DNA of 64,000 bases from Streptomyces scabiei 87.22 (GTDB taxonomy: Bacteria; Actinomycetota; Actinomycetes; Streptomycetales; Streptomycetaceae). Shown one piece after another: positions 15,869-24,850 of the stretch. The DNA lies in NCBI RefSeq assembly GCF_000091305.1, contig NC_013929.1:2294001-2358000 (forward strand), read 5' to 3'. Every line of letters starts with the position of its first letter. Position 1 is the first letter of the stretch. The notes beneath the pieces are model-generated. The model worked only from the letters and a program-made list of their open reading frames with translations, was not told where the DNA came from and did no database searches. Both the position numbers and the translations under genes were made by a program.

Positions 15869-16062
15869 CGGGCCTCCAGCGGCGAGGGGTTCGACTGTGG
15901 AGGCAGCGTACGTCCGGGCGGGCCGGTGGGTGACCGGAGCGGGATTCCGGTCACCCGCACCGGCCCGCGGGGGCCGGGCCGTGGGCCCGGCGGGGGGTTG
16001 GGCCTTGGGCCCGGCGGGAGGGGGGCCGTCAGCCCGGCGGGAGGGGGTGGGAGCAGGGCCTG

Positions 16063-16617
16063 CTAGGTCCAGGAGGGATCGCTCATCGGGAGGGCCTCGT
16101 TCTCGTGCGGAGCCGTCGGAGGGGCGGGCTCGGGGGTTTCCCGGCCCTCCGACGGCAGTTCTGCCCAGACGACACGACCGGACCGTTGTGGGGTGTCGCG
16201 CACCCCCCAGTCGCTGCTGAGCATGCCGACCAGCATGAGCCCACGCCCGTTCTGGTCGTCGGGGCCCGGTCGACGCCGGGCCGGCTGTGTGGGACCGCCG
16301 CTCTGGTCCTCGACCTCGACACGGAGCCGACGGCCGGTGAAGTGCAGACGGCACACGATCCACTCGCTGTCCGTGTGGGTCAGGGCGTTGGTGACCAGCT
16401 CGGACGTGATCAGGAGGACGTCCTCGGCCGTCTCCGCGGGCACCTCCCACTCACCGAGCAGCTCGCGCACGGTTCTGCGCGCCTCGCCCGCCGACGCGGG
16501 CACCGCGGGCAGTCCGAACACGCCCGCTCGGTGCGGTTCGTAGGTCTCTGGTCCGAGGGGTGGGTACATGGTCGGGAGTAACCGGTCCGTGGAGGGGGGG
16601 AGAGTGGGCGGAGCCAT
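16063..16617 (-). CDS. RsbW-like ATP-binding (anti-sigma-type) protein
   Basis: A 184-residue single-domain GHKL ATPase of the HATPase_c_2 type common in Streptomyces. The N-box is ELVTNALTHTD, the G1-like segment VEDQSGG and the G2-like segment GRGLMLVGML. Such proteins are anti-sigma-factor kinases or their relatives. Here it stands next to an HTH/DUF5753 regulator and a DUF397 protein, the arrangement known from whiJ/abaA-type loci affecting development. ATG 16617 is preceded by GAAAGG at good spacing. Its partner sigma or anti-anti-sigma factor is not in the window. Confidence 0.85.
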   Translation of the reverse strand: MAPPTLPPSTDRLLPTMYPPLGPETYEPHRAGVFGLPAVPASAGEARRTVRELLGEWEVPAETAEDVLLITSELVTNALTHTDSEWIVCRLHFTGRRLRVEVEDQSGGPTQPARRRPGPDDQNGRGLMLVGMLSSDWGVRDTPQRSGRVVWAELPSEGRETPEPAPPTAPHENEALPMSDPSWT

Positions 16618-16997
16618 CGCCGTAAGCCTTTCGTTGGCCCTTCGCACCGGAGGGGCACCGGTGCCACGGCCGTCTCGCCGCACGCCGCGAGCTGTGGCAA
16701 CTCATGGCGGACAGCGCTGAGTTGCGGCCACATCTCCCCCAACCTGGCCGCGCAGCTCCGGTGTTGCCGAAGCCGTGACGGTACGTCCACTGTGGCATCC
16801 GCGAACAACACCTCGCAACCAGCAAGTTGAAATTTGCATTTTGCGGGACGCATGTCGTCGCCGTTCGAGCCAAGATCGTGTCAGACTGCGCACTCGAAGC
16901 GACTCGCACAACAACGCGCAAGCCTTGAACGAAAGTGCGCAAGAGCTGTAAGGCAGTTCGACATGACCTCAGTGCTCGGCGTGAGGGGGTGGTGGGC
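16618..16997. promoter_or_regulatory. Divergent promoter region, ATPase / HTH regulator
   Basis: 380 bases between divergent genes with an AT-richer stretch around 16815-16850. Bases 16887-16943 carry repeated elements: TGCGCAC at 16887-16893 and GCGCAAG at 16916-16922 and 16937-16943, the last two spaced 21 bp (two helical turns). TTGAAC at 16925-16930 with TGTAAG at 16947-16952 is a possible promoter for the regulator gene. The repeats could be its own binding sites. Confidence 0.4.
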
Positions 16998-17873
16998 GTG
17001 ACCGCGGAAACCGAGTGGGGCGGCGCGCCCTCGGTCCTGCGCATGATCCTCGGCAGACAGCTGGAGGAGCTGCGCACACGCGCCGGACTCACGTTCGAAC
17101 AGGCCGGCGAGGCGATCGGAGTCAGCCATTCCACGATCCGCCGCCTGGAGGCCGCCAAGGTCGCCCGGCTCCGCCTCCCGGACGTCGAGAAGCTGCTCCA
17201 GATCTACGGTGTGCGGGACCAGCAGGAGATCGAGACCTTCCTGAAGTCCGTCCGCGAGGCCAACAAGCGCGGTTGGTGGCACACCTACCGCGACGTGCTG
17301 CCCGACTGGTTCGCCGCCTACCTCAGCCTGGAACAGGCGGCGCTCCAGATCCGCGCGTACGAGGCGCAGTTCGTGCACGGTCTGCTCCAGACCGAGGAGT
17401 ACGCCCGCGCCCTGCTCGGCGCAGGGAATCCGCACGCCGCCGCCGAGGACACCGAGCGGCGGGTGGCGCTGCGGATGCGGCGCCAGGAACTCCTCACCCG
17501 TGCCCAGCCGCCCCGGCTGTGGGTGGTGATGGACGAGACCGTGCTGCGCTGGCCGGTCGGCGGCCCGGAGGTGATGCGCGCCCAGATCGACCATCTGATC
17601 GAGCTGAACCGGCTGCCGCACGTGACGGTCCAGCTCATGCCGTTCGACAACGGCCCGCATCCGGCGATGCGGGCCGGTGCGTTCCACCTGTTCCGGTTCA
17701 GGGCCCCGGAGTTGCCGGACATCGTCTACCTCAATGGTCTGGTGGGCGCCGTCTACCTCGACAAGGGCGACGACGTCGTCGTCTACCGCGAGGCCCTGGA
17801 CCGGCTGGGCGCGCAGTCGGCGCCCGCCCGAAAGACCGAGGCCCTCCTCGGTGCGCTACGCAAGGAGCTCTGA
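16998..17873 (+). CDS. HTH (XRE-like) regulator with DUF5753 domain
   Basis: A 291-residue WhiJ-type regulator. The N-terminal helix-turn-helix (ILGRQLEELRTRAGLTFEQAGEAIGVSHSTIRRLEAAK) is followed by the DUF5753 ligand-like domain (DWFAAYLSLEQAALQIRAYEAQFVHGLLQTEEYARALL...VMDETVLRWPVGGPEVMRAQIDHLIEL). The GTG at 16998 has AGGGGG at 16984-16989. The gene is followed after 1 base by a DUF397 gene, its usual partner. Such pairs modulate development and secondary metabolism, and the DUF397 product is thought to antagonise or tune the HTH protein. Confidence 0.92.
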   Translation: MTAETEWGGAPSVLRMILGRQLEELRTRAGLTFEQAGEAIGVSHSTIRRLEAAKVARLRLPDVEKLLQIYGVRDQQEIETFLKSVREANKRGWWHTYRDVLPDWFAAYLSLEQAALQIRAYEAQFVHGLLQTEEYARALLGAGNPHAAAEDTERRVALRMRRQELLTRAQPPRLWVVMDETVLRWPVGGPEVMRAQIDHLIELNRLPHVTVQLMPFDNGPHPAMRAGAFHLFRFRAPELPDIVYLNGLVGAVYLDKGDDVVVYREALDRLGAQSAPARKTEALLGALRKEL

Positions 17874-17874
17874 C

Positions 17875-18135
17875 GTGCACCACCCCGTACCCGACGGAGT
17901 ACACGACGACGTCCGCAACGGCATGCCCGCCCGCGAACTCGGCAGGCAGGACTGGCACCGGCCCTGGAGCGACGACGCCGGCGGTGCCTGCGTGGAGGTG
18001 AAGAAGCTCGCCGACGGCCGGGTCGCCGTACGCCAGTCGACCGACCCGGACGGGCCGGCGCTGCTGTTCACCCCGCGTGAGATGACCAGCTTCCTGGCCG
18101 GTGTGAAGGCGGGCGAGGCCGACTTCCTGCTCTGA
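17875..18135 (+). CDS. DUF397 (BldB-related) small protein
   Basis: An 86-residue DUF397 protein with the core WSDDAGGACVEVKKLADGRVAVRQSTDPDGPALLFTPREMTSFLAGVKAGEADFLL. The GTG at 17875 comes directly after the regulator's TGA, with AAGGAG at 17862-17867 inside the upstream gene, so translation is coupled. DUF397 proteins are small acidic partners of DUF5753 regulators. There is only one copy of the GACVEV motif here, unlike the second DUF397 gene in this window. Confidence 0.9.
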   Translation: MHHPVPDGVHDDVRNGMPARELGRQDWHRPWSDDAGGACVEVKKLADGRVAVRQSTDPDGPALLFTPREMTSFLAGVKAGEADFLL

Positions 18136-18257
18136 CCTGCTTGCTGCCACACCTCGTTGACGCACCACCTGTTTCGTCGGCGGGTTCCTTCTCTGCCGAA
18201 CCCCCGGCACCGCCCGACCGTACACATGTATGACACGACCTGATGGGAGGGACGGCG

Positions 18258-19073
18258 TTGCCCGACAACGGATGGCCGGCCGACCGGATCGACACCGAGC
18301 ACGCGCACTCGGCGCGTATCTACGACTACATCCTCGGCGGCAAGGACTACTACCCGGCCGACAAGGAGGCCGGTGACGCGATGGCGCACGAGTGGCCCGC
18401 CCTGCCGGTCCACATGCGCGCCAACCGCGACTGGATGAACCGCGCGGTGCGCTGGCTCGCCGAGAAGGCGGGCATGCGCCAGTTCCTCGACATCGGAACC
18501 GGCATCCCCACCTCGCCCAACCTCCACGAGATAGCCCAGTCCGTGGCCCCCGAGTCCCGGGTCGTCTACGTGGACAACGACCCGATCGTCCTCACCCTCT
18601 CCCAGGGATTACTGGCCAGCACTCCCGAGGGCAGGACCGCCTACATCGAGGCCGACTTCCAGGACCCGGAGACCGTGCTCGGCTCGGCCGAGTTCGCGGA
18701 GACCCTCGACCTGGGCAAGCCGGTCGCGCTCACCGTGATCGCGATCGTCCACTTCGTCCTGGACGAGGACGACGCGGTCGGCATCGTCCGCCGACTCCTC
18801 GAACCGCTCCCCTCGGGCAGCTACCTGGCGATGACCATCGGCACCGCCGAGTTCGCCCCCGAGGAGGTGGGCCGCGTCGCCCGCGAGTACGCCGCCCGCG
18901 ACATGCCGATGCGGCTGCGCACGATCGACGAGGCCCACGAGTTCTTCGACGGCCTCGAACTCGTCGAGCCCGGGATCGTCCAGGTGCACAAGTGGCACCC
19001 GGACGGCACCGGCGAGGAGAACATCCGCGACGAGGACATCGCGATGTACGGGGCGATCGCCCGGAAGCCGTGA
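18258..19073 (+). CDS. SAM-dependent methyltransferase (DUF574 family)
   Basis: A 271-residue protein of the actinobacterial DUF574/PF04672 methyltransferase family. It contains the typical SARIYDYILGGKDYYPADKEAGD, the SAM-binding FLDIGTGIPTSPNLHEIAQ motif and VVYVDNDPIVL. The TTG at 18258 is preferred because GGAGG at 18246-18250 is placed correctly for it, whereas the ATG at 18243 has no ribosome site. Family members are frequent next to HTH/DUF397 loci; their methyl acceptor is unknown. Confidence 0.9.
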   Translation: MPDNGWPADRIDTEHAHSARIYDYILGGKDYYPADKEAGDAMAHEWPALPVHMRANRDWMNRAVRWLAEKAGMRQFLDIGTGIPTSPNLHEIAQSVAPESRVVYVDNDPIVLTLSQGLLASTPEGRTAYIEADFQDPETVLGSAEFAETLDLGKPVALTVIAIVHFVLDEDDAVGIVRRLLEPLPSGSYLAMTIGTAEFAPEEVGRVAREYAARDMPMRLRTIDEAHEFFDGLELVEPGIVQVHKWHPDGTGEENIRDEDIAMYGAIARKP

Positions 19074-19090
19074 GCCAGGCGCACCCCTCT

Positions 19091-19123
19091 CCCCCGGCCC
19101 GGCCTTCTGTGCCGGGCCGGGGG
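19091..19123. terminator. Bidirectional terminator hairpin
   Basis: Perfect 13-bp GC stem (arms 19091-19103 and 19111-19123) with a 7-base loop, placed between the convergent methyltransferase and LacI-family genes, 17 bases after the first stop. Confidence 0.9.
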
Positions 19124-19149
19124 TTCCGGCACAGGGCGCCGTGGGCGCG

Positions 19150-20247
19150 CTACCCCGCCGCCGCCGTGCTGTCCCGGACGATCAACTCGACGGGGACGAC
19201 GGGGTCCCGCTCCGGCTCGTCCGCCGTCGGCTCCGGGCCGTCGAGCTGTCGTAGCAGCAGCCGCAGCGCCATCGTGCCGATCGACGAGTAGTCCGTACGG
19301 ATCGTCGTCAGCGGCGGCAGCAGATGCGCCGCCTCCGGGATGTCGTCGTAGCCGACGACGCTCACGTCCTGCGGGACCCGGCGTCCCGCCTCGTGCAGGG
19401 CGCGCAGGAGGCCGAGCGCCATCTGGTCGTTGGAGACGAAGACGGCGGTGACGCCCCGGTCTCCCGCCAGCCGGCGGCCCAGCTCGTAGCCGGAGTCGGC
19501 GCTCCAGTCCCCGACCAGCGGCTCGTGGACGCGCGCCCCGGCCCTCGTCAGGGTCTCGCGCCAGCTCGCGGCGCGCCGGTCGGCGGAGGTCCAGCCGGTG
19601 GGGCCCGCGATGTGCCGGACGGTGGGGTGGCCGAGGTCCAGCAGATGTCCGGTCGCCAGCCGGGCGCCCGCGGTGAAGTCCGAGGAGACCACCGGGGTGC
19701 CGTCGCCGAGGCCGTTGTCCAGCATCACCAGCGGGGTGTCCGGGCGGGCTCGCGCGAGCGCGGTGGCGACCGGGCGCTGGGGGGCGATGGCGATGATGCC
19801 GTCCGCGCCCTCGGCCGACAGCCGGTCGACCGCCTCGACGACGGTGTTCCGGTCCGCCGTGTCGAGGGCGATGGAGCTGACGAGGTAACCGGCCTTCTGG
19901 GCGGCCGTGTTGATCGCGGTCAGGGTGGAGGCGGGGCCGTAGCGGGCGGCGTCGAAGGAGATCACGCCGAGCATGCGGGTGCGGCCGCTGGCCAGGGAGC
20001 GGGCGCTGCGGCTGGGGCGGTAGCCGAGGGTGCGCATCGCCTCCAGCACGGCCTGTCTGGTCTCCGTGCGGACGGCCGGGTGGTCGTTGAGGACGCGGGA
20101 GACGGTCTGCTTGGAGACTCCGGCGAGGCGGGCGACGTCGTCCATCACCGGGCGGGAGCCGGCGAAGTTGCGGCGGCTGCGGGTGCGGGTGGGTTTGGGG
20201 GCGGGGGGAGGCTCGGCCGCGGTGCCGTCCGTGGTGCTGGGGGGCAT
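19150..20247 (-). CDS. LacI-family transcriptional repressor
   Basis: A 365-residue LacI/GalR regulator. The N-terminal HTH (MDDVARLAGVSKQTVSRVLNDHPAVRTETRQAVLEAM) with the hinge helix RPSRSARSLASGRTRMLGV is preceded by a roughly 30-residue Pro/Arg-rich extension. The periplasmic-binding-like effector domain follows, with IPEAAHLLPPLTTIRTDYSSIG. ATG 20247 has AGGAAG about 7 bases upstream. It lies downstream of the GH35/MFS genes in the same direction. The perfect TGTTACCGGTAACA palindrome upstream of the transporter is its probable operator, with a beta-galactoside-type sugar as probable inducer. Confidence 0.92.
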   Translation of the reverse strand: MPPSTTDGTAAEPPPAPKPTRTRSRRNFAGSRPVMDDVARLAGVSKQTVSRVLNDHPAVRTETRQAVLEAMRTLGYRPSRSARSLASGRTRMLGVISFDAARYGPASTLTAINTAAQKAGYLVSSIALDTADRNTVVEAVDRLSAEGADGIIAIAPQRPVATALARARPDTPLVMLDNGLGDGTPVVSSDFTAGARLATGHLLDLGHPTVRHIAGPTGWTSADRRAASWRETLTRAGARVHEPLVGDWSADSGYELGRRLAGDRGVTAVFVSNDQMALGLLRALHEAGRRVPQDVSVVGYDDIPEAAHLLPPLTTIRTDYSSIGTMALRLLLRQLDGPEPTADEPERDPVVPVELIVRDSTAAAG

Positions 20248-20581
20248 GCGGCTGTCTTCCTGTCCGTGAGGGGGCTGGGGTGGTCCGGTGCGGGGTGGTG
20301 GGGCACAGGATAGGTGCGGGGTGGTGGGGCGGGGGTTCTCCCTCAAAGGGCTGCGCCCCTTGGCCCCCCAGGCGTCCGTCCGGTGGGGGCTGGTCGCGCA
20401 GTTCCCCGCGCCCCTGAAAGGCAGGGGCTGCGCCCCGAGCTTTTCAGCGCCGACACCGGCCACCTTCAGGCGCGCAGGGGCCTGGGCTTTCAGGCCCGCA
20501 GGGGCCTGATGCTTCTAGGGGCGCGGGGAACTGCGCGAGAAGCCCCACCGGGCCCGCACCCGACAACGCACCCCCACGAGG
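20248..20581. other. Intergenic region dominated by a dispersed palindromic repeat
   Basis: 334 bases between the LacI-type gene and the upstream GH35 gene. No gene is visible. The right two-thirds holds a dispersed Streptomyces repeat (described separately), and the left third holds the ribosome site and probably a promoter for the repressor gene. Confidence 0.6.
20394..20538. repeat. Dispersed 'GTTCCCCGCGCCCC' palindrome, copy 1
   Basis: Perfect 22-bp inverted arms at 20394-20415 and 20517-20538 (core GCAGTTCCCCGCGCCCCT and its complement) enclose about 100 bases. The interior contains further GGGGCTGCGCCCC- and CAGGGGCCTG-type small inverted repeats, so the whole folds as a nested hairpin. 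A second copy with the same core is at 52576-52668. The motif is widespread between genes in Streptomyces. It could form a terminator structure for the GH35 transcript. Confidence 0.8.
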
Positions 20582-22987
20582 TCAGCCGGGACGGAGGGGC
20601 CACGTTCGGTGGGGGGTGCACTCCGCTCGGGTGATCGTCGCCGGGACGGCACGGTCGCCCGGCCGGCCCGGCACGTGCACCGGTGCCCCCGCGGGCAGCG
20701 GGAGCACCCGCAGTTTCAGGCACCGGCCCGGCCCGGAGGGCAACCGGTCGAGGCCGATCTCCCAGACCCGGCCCGAGTAGAACTGGTCGGCGACGAGACG
20801 ACCGCCCACGTAGGCACGGGCCACGTCGCCGGTCCAGTGGAGACGGAGCAGGGTGCCGGGCGGCACGTCGTCCGGCACGTCGACGGTGTACTCGGCGGCC
20901 ACCGTGTCGAAGTACTCGTCGGCCGGCACGCTCGCCCGCCCCAGCACACCCGCCGTGACCGGAGGCGCCTCGCCCGGGGGCCGGATCAGCGTGAGGGGCA
21001 GCGCGCGGGGCGCGGCGGGCCGCCCGTCCTCGTCCGGCACCACGGTGTAGCGGACGAAGACGCCGTCGGCCGTCTCCTTCACCACCGCCCCGGGCACCAC
21101 CGGGGGCCGCTCGGGAGCGGGCAGGACCGCGAACGACGGTTCCGGGGCCGGGCCGTGGAGGCGTACCTCGTCCGCGGGGGCGTCGAAGACGACCCCACCG
21201 CCGGACCCGCACAGGACCAGCCGGTCGGCGCCCCAGGCCCGTCCCCGGTACACGGTGCGGGCCGTGGCCGCGTCCAGGACCAGGAGACCGGCCCGGCCGC
21301 CGTCGGCGGTGTCGACCTCGACCAGGGCGTCCGTACCCGGCCGCAGGCCCGTCACCAGAACACGGTCACCGACGGTGGTGACCTCGCCCGAGGGTGCGGA
21401 GAGCGTCGTCACCGTACGGACGTCCAGGGCGAGTTCGGGGGCGATGCCGTCGGTCGCGGCCAGGACCAGGACCGTGCGGCCGCGGCCGTCGTCGACCGTG
21501 CAGACGGGCTGCGCGGTGGCCCACTCCAGCCGCAGTCCGGCGATGTCCAGCCGCAACGGCCAGCAGAAATAAGCCCCTTGGGGGATCGTGACCGGTTCGC
21601 TCGGCAGGGACAGCCCCCCGCCGGGTCCGTCCGGGAACTCGACCGTGAACGTCGTCCCCGGGTGGTCCGGCAAGGGCTCGTGCGGCTGGTGGTTGTTGAC
21701 GAAGAGGAAGCCGGACCGGTCGTCACCGCGGACCGCCCACCGCAGGGTCTCCCGGTCGTCCTGGCCCGTCGGCCGCCGCTCGGGCAGGACGGAGGCCATC
21801 GGGGCGAGAAGCGGGCCGAAGTCGGCCAGCAGCAGGTGCTGGAGGCGGAGTTCGTCGTAGGACGCGCGGTACTGGCCGTACTCGCCGAGGGGGGCCTGGA
21901 AGTCGTAGGTGAGGACCGGGAGGTCGTTGGGGTAGCCGGTGGCGTGGGACTCCTGGAGGGTGGTGCGCTCGCCCTGCGGGTTGGTGCCGCCGTGGAACAT
22001 GTAGTAGCCCTGCCAGACCGAGCCGGAGCCGAGCTTGGTGAGGGCGAGGGCGCCGACGTCGGCGGCGTCGACGCGCGGCCGGCGGTGGTAGGCCACCGCC
22101 ATGCCGCCGCCCAGCTCGCAGGTGGCCCAGGGGAACCGGCCCGCCTGTTCCGCCCCGTCACGGCCGTGTTCGCGCGTCGGCCGGAGGTCCGCGCCGATGC
22201 CCTCGTCGTCGCGCTCGTGGGTGAAGAAGAAGTGCGTGCGGCAGGTGCCGGGCCAGCCGCCGTCCGCCTCGGTCCAGAAGGCCTCGGGGTAACCGCCGTA
22301 CAGGGGCAGGAGTTCGTCGGGCGGCAGCCGTACCCCGCCCCAGGCCGTCGACGTCCACAAGGGGGCCGACAAACCGGCCGTCTGGGCCGTCCGTTTCAGC
22401 GTGAGCAGATGGTCCGGCCGGTCGTACAGCTCGTTCTCGATCTGGATCGCGACGACCGGACCGCCGTGCGCGCGGTCCAGGCCGCGCAACTGCGCGGCGA
22501 TCGCCGCGAACCAGGCGCGTACCGGACCGAGGTAGGCCGGGTCGTCGGTCCGGGGGGCGTCGGTGCGGGCGAGCACCCAGTCCGGCAGGCCCCCGTTCCG
22601 TACCTCGGCGTGCACCCAGGGGCCGATGCGGGGGATCAGGTCCAGGCCGTGGCGGGCGCAGAGTTCCGCGAAGCGCCGCAGGTCCCGGTCGCCGTCGAAA
22701 CGGACGTCGCCCTCGATCTCCTCGTGGTGAATCCAGATGACGTAGGCGGCGACGGCCGTGACCCCGCCCGCCTTCATCTTGAGCAGCTCCTCCTCCCACT
22801 CCCCCGCCGGACAGCGGGAGAAGTGGAACTCTCCGGAGACGGGGAACCACGGGCGGCCGCCCCGTGTGAGCCAGCGGCTGGTGACCTCGACGGGGTCGGG
22901 CACGCCCGGCGCGTCGGCGAAGGGCAGGTGCCCGCGCAGGGGTGGGTCGTCGAGCCGTGGCAGGCGCACGCGGAGCGGCCGCTCCAT
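20582..22987 (-). CDS. Beta-galactosidase, GH35, large divergent member
   Basis: An 801-residue cytoplasmic protein with a GH35 TIM barrel (VSGEFHFSRCPAGEWEEELLKMKAGGVTAVAAYVIWIHHEE). IQIENELYDR carries the likely acid/base Glu186, and WATCELGGG the likely nucleophile Glu291. Beta-sandwich domains fill the C-terminal half. There is no signal peptide. Its ATG overlaps the stop of the other GH35 gene by 1 bp, so both are in one operon. It probably cleaves terminal beta-galactosyl residues from a short imported oligosaccharide; its divergence from the 591-residue paralogue suggests a different linkage or aglycone. Confidence 0.88.
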   Translation of the reverse strand: MERPLRVRLPRLDDPPLRGHLPFADAPGVPDPVEVTSRWLTRGGRPWFPVSGEFHFSRCPAGEWEEELLKMKAGGVTAVAAYVIWIHHEEIEGDVRFDGDRDLRRFAELCARHGLDLIPRIGPWVHAEVRNGGLPDWVLARTDAPRTDDPAYLGPVRAWFAAIAAQLRGLDRAHGGPVVAIQIENELYDRPDHLLTLKRTAQTAGLSAPLWTSTAWGGVRLPPDELLPLYGGYPEAFWTEADGGWPGTCRTHFFFTHERDDEGIGADLRPTREHGRDGAEQAGRFPWATCELGGGMAVAYHRRPRVDAADVGALALTKLGSGSVWQGYYMFHGGTNPQGERTTLQESHATGYPNDLPVLTYDFQAPLGEYGQYRASYDELRLQHLLLADFGPLLAPMASVLPERRPTGQDDRETLRWAVRGDDRSGFLFVNNHQPHEPLPDHPGTTFTVEFPDGPGGGLSLPSEPVTIPQGAYFCWPLRLDIAGLRLEWATAQPVCTVDDGRGRTVLVLAATDGIAPELALDVRTVTTLSAPSGEVTTVGDRVLVTGLRPGTDALVEVDTADGGRAGLLVLDAATARTVYRGRAWGADRLVLCGSGGGVVFDAPADEVRLHGPAPEPSFAVLPAPERPPVVPGAVVKETADGVFVRYTVVPDEDGRPAAPRALPLTLIRPPGEAPPVTAGVLGRASVPADEYFDTVAAEYTVDVPDDVPPGTLLRLHWTGDVARAYVGGRLVADQFYSGRVWEIGLDRLPSGPGRCLKLRVLPLPAGAPVHVPGRPGDRAVPATITRAECTPHRTWPLRPG

Positions 22988-24762
22988 CAGGGCTTCACCG
23001 GACCCAGGTCGGGGACGTCGGTGAACTCGGCGCGGGAACTGGTCGTGGCGTTGAGTTCCAGCAGGACCAGCTCGTTGGCGCCGGGGCGCAGGACGGGACC
23101 CGGGACGTACAGGGTGCGCTGGGGGCCCCGGTTCCAGTAGCGGCCGAGGTGGAAGCCGTTGATCCACGCCTGGCCCTTGGTCCAGCCGGGCAGCGAGAGG
23201 AAGGTGTCGGCGGGGGTGTCGATCTCGAAGGTGCCGCGGTGGAAGGCCGGGACGGTGACCGGGGCCGCCTCGGCCGGGGCGAACGGGACCGCGGACAGGT
23301 CGGCCAGCGGGAGCCGGTGGGTGTCCCAGCCGTGCAGGGCGGTGCCGTTGAAGGTGACCGGGCCGAGCAGGCCCTTGGCGGCGCCGATGCGGGGGCCGTA
23401 GTTGACGCCGCCCATGTTCTCGACCAGCACGTCGAGGGTGGCGCCGACGCGCGGGACGCGCAGGGGCAGGGTCTCGTCGTGCCGTTCCCGTTCCAGTACG
23501 CCGACGGGGGCGCCGTCCACGAAGACCTGGGCGCGGTCGCCCACACCGCCGTCGAAGTGCAGCAGACCGTCACCCGCCTCGGGGAGGGTGGTGCGGTAGA
23601 GGGCGTAGCCGGAGCGCTGCCCCAGCTCCTCCATGGTCGGCGGCCGTTCGGTGCGCTCCGCGGCGGCGGCGAGGCCGGTCGCGTACGGCAGCAGCAGAGC
23701 CCGGTGGTCCAACTCCACGGTGATCCCGGTGAGTTTGGGGGCGGGCGCCGGGGCCGGCTCCTCGGGGACCGGCGCGTGGCGGGCGATGACCTCACGGAAG
23801 GCGTGGTACTTGGGGCCGGGGTCGCCGGACTCGGTGAGGGCGGCGTCGTAGTCGTAGGAGGTGACGATCGGGGCGTAGCACTGGTCGTGGTTGGCGCCGT
23901 TGGTGAAGCCGAAGTTGGTGCCGCCGTGGAACATGTAGATGTTGACGGAGGCGCCGGCGGCCAGCAGCTTGTCGAGGTCGGCGGCGGCGCTCTCGGCGTC
24001 CCGGACGTGGTGCTCCTCGCCCCAGTGGTCGAACCAGCCGATCCAGAACTCCGAGCACATCAGGGGCCCTTCGGGCATGTGCGCCCGCAGCGCCGCCAGG
24101 GACTCCTCGATCTTCCCGCCGAAGGTGGCGGTGGACAGCACACCGGGCAGGCTGCCGGCGGCCAGGTGGTGGCCGGAGCCCGCCTGGTCGCAGGTGAAGA
24201 GCAGTTCCTCGACGCCCCGTGCGCGCAGCGCCTGGTGGACGTGCTTGAGGTACGCGGTGTCGTCGCCGTACGCCCCGTACTCGTTCTCGACCTGCACGGC
24301 GATGACGGGGCCGCCGTTCGCCGCCATGTACGGCAGCAGCGGGGGCAGCAGGATGTCGAGGTAGCCGTCGAGGGCGTCGGTGAAGCGGGGGTCGCTGGAG
24401 CGCAGCCGGATGCCGGGGTCCGAGGTCAGCCAGGAGGGCAGGCCGCCGCCGTCCCACTCGGCGCAGATGTACGGGCCGGGGCGCAGCAGGACGTGCAGGC
24501 CCTCGGCGCGGGCGAGGCTCAGATAGCGGGGCAGGTCGAGCAGCCCGTCGAGGACGAGCGGGCTGTCGGGGTCGGGCTGGTGGAGGTTCCAGGGGACGTA
24601 CGTCTCCACGGTGTTGAGGCCCATCAGCCGGGCCTTGCGCAGCCGGTCGGCCCACAGGTCGGGGTGGATGCGGAAGTAGTGCATCGCGCCGGAGACGATC
24701 CGGAACGGTTCTCCGTTCAGGAGGAAGCCGTCGGACGACGTGGTCAGAGCGGGCGTGCTCAA
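22987..24762 (-). CDS. Beta-galactosidase, GH35
   Basis: A 591-residue classic GH35 enzyme. FRIVSGAMHYFRIHPDLWADRL opens the barrel, LLRPGPYICAEWDGGGLPSWL follows, VQVENEYGAYG provides the acid/base Glu161 and MCSEFWIGWFDHWG the nucleophile Glu238. The C-terminal jelly-roll domains end with GPQRTLYVPGPVLRPGANELVLLEL, as in most bacterial GH35 proteins. No signal peptide, so it acts on imported substrate. It lies 88 bases after the MFS transporter gene and directly before the second GH35 gene. Confidence 0.94.
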   Translation of the reverse strand: MSTPALTTSSDGFLLNGEPFRIVSGAMHYFRIHPDLWADRLRKARLMGLNTVETYVPWNLHQPDPDSPLVLDGLLDLPRYLSLARAEGLHVLLRPGPYICAEWDGGGLPSWLTSDPGIRLRSSDPRFTDALDGYLDILLPPLLPYMAANGGPVIAVQVENEYGAYGDDTAYLKHVHQALRARGVEELLFTCDQAGSGHHLAAGSLPGVLSTATFGGKIEESLAALRAHMPEGPLMCSEFWIGWFDHWGEEHHVRDAESAAADLDKLLAAGASVNIYMFHGGTNFGFTNGANHDQCYAPIVTSYDYDAALTESGDPGPKYHAFREVIARHAPVPEEPAPAPAPKLTGITVELDHRALLLPYATGLAAAAERTERPPTMEELGQRSGYALYRTTLPEAGDGLLHFDGGVGDRAQVFVDGAPVGVLERERHDETLPLRVPRVGATLDVLVENMGGVNYGPRIGAAKGLLGPVTFNGTALHGWDTHRLPLADLSAVPFAPAEAAPVTVPAFHRGTFEIDTPADTFLSLPGWTKGQAWINGFHLGRYWNRGPQRTLYVPGPVLRPGANELVLLELNATTSSRAEFTDVPDLGPVKP

Positions 24763-24850
24763 GGCTGTTTCCCTTCGGCGGGGTGTACGGGGGGGTGCGG
24801 GGACGGTCCGGCGTACGGGCCGGGCGGCGGGGCGGTCGCCCGCGGCCCGG

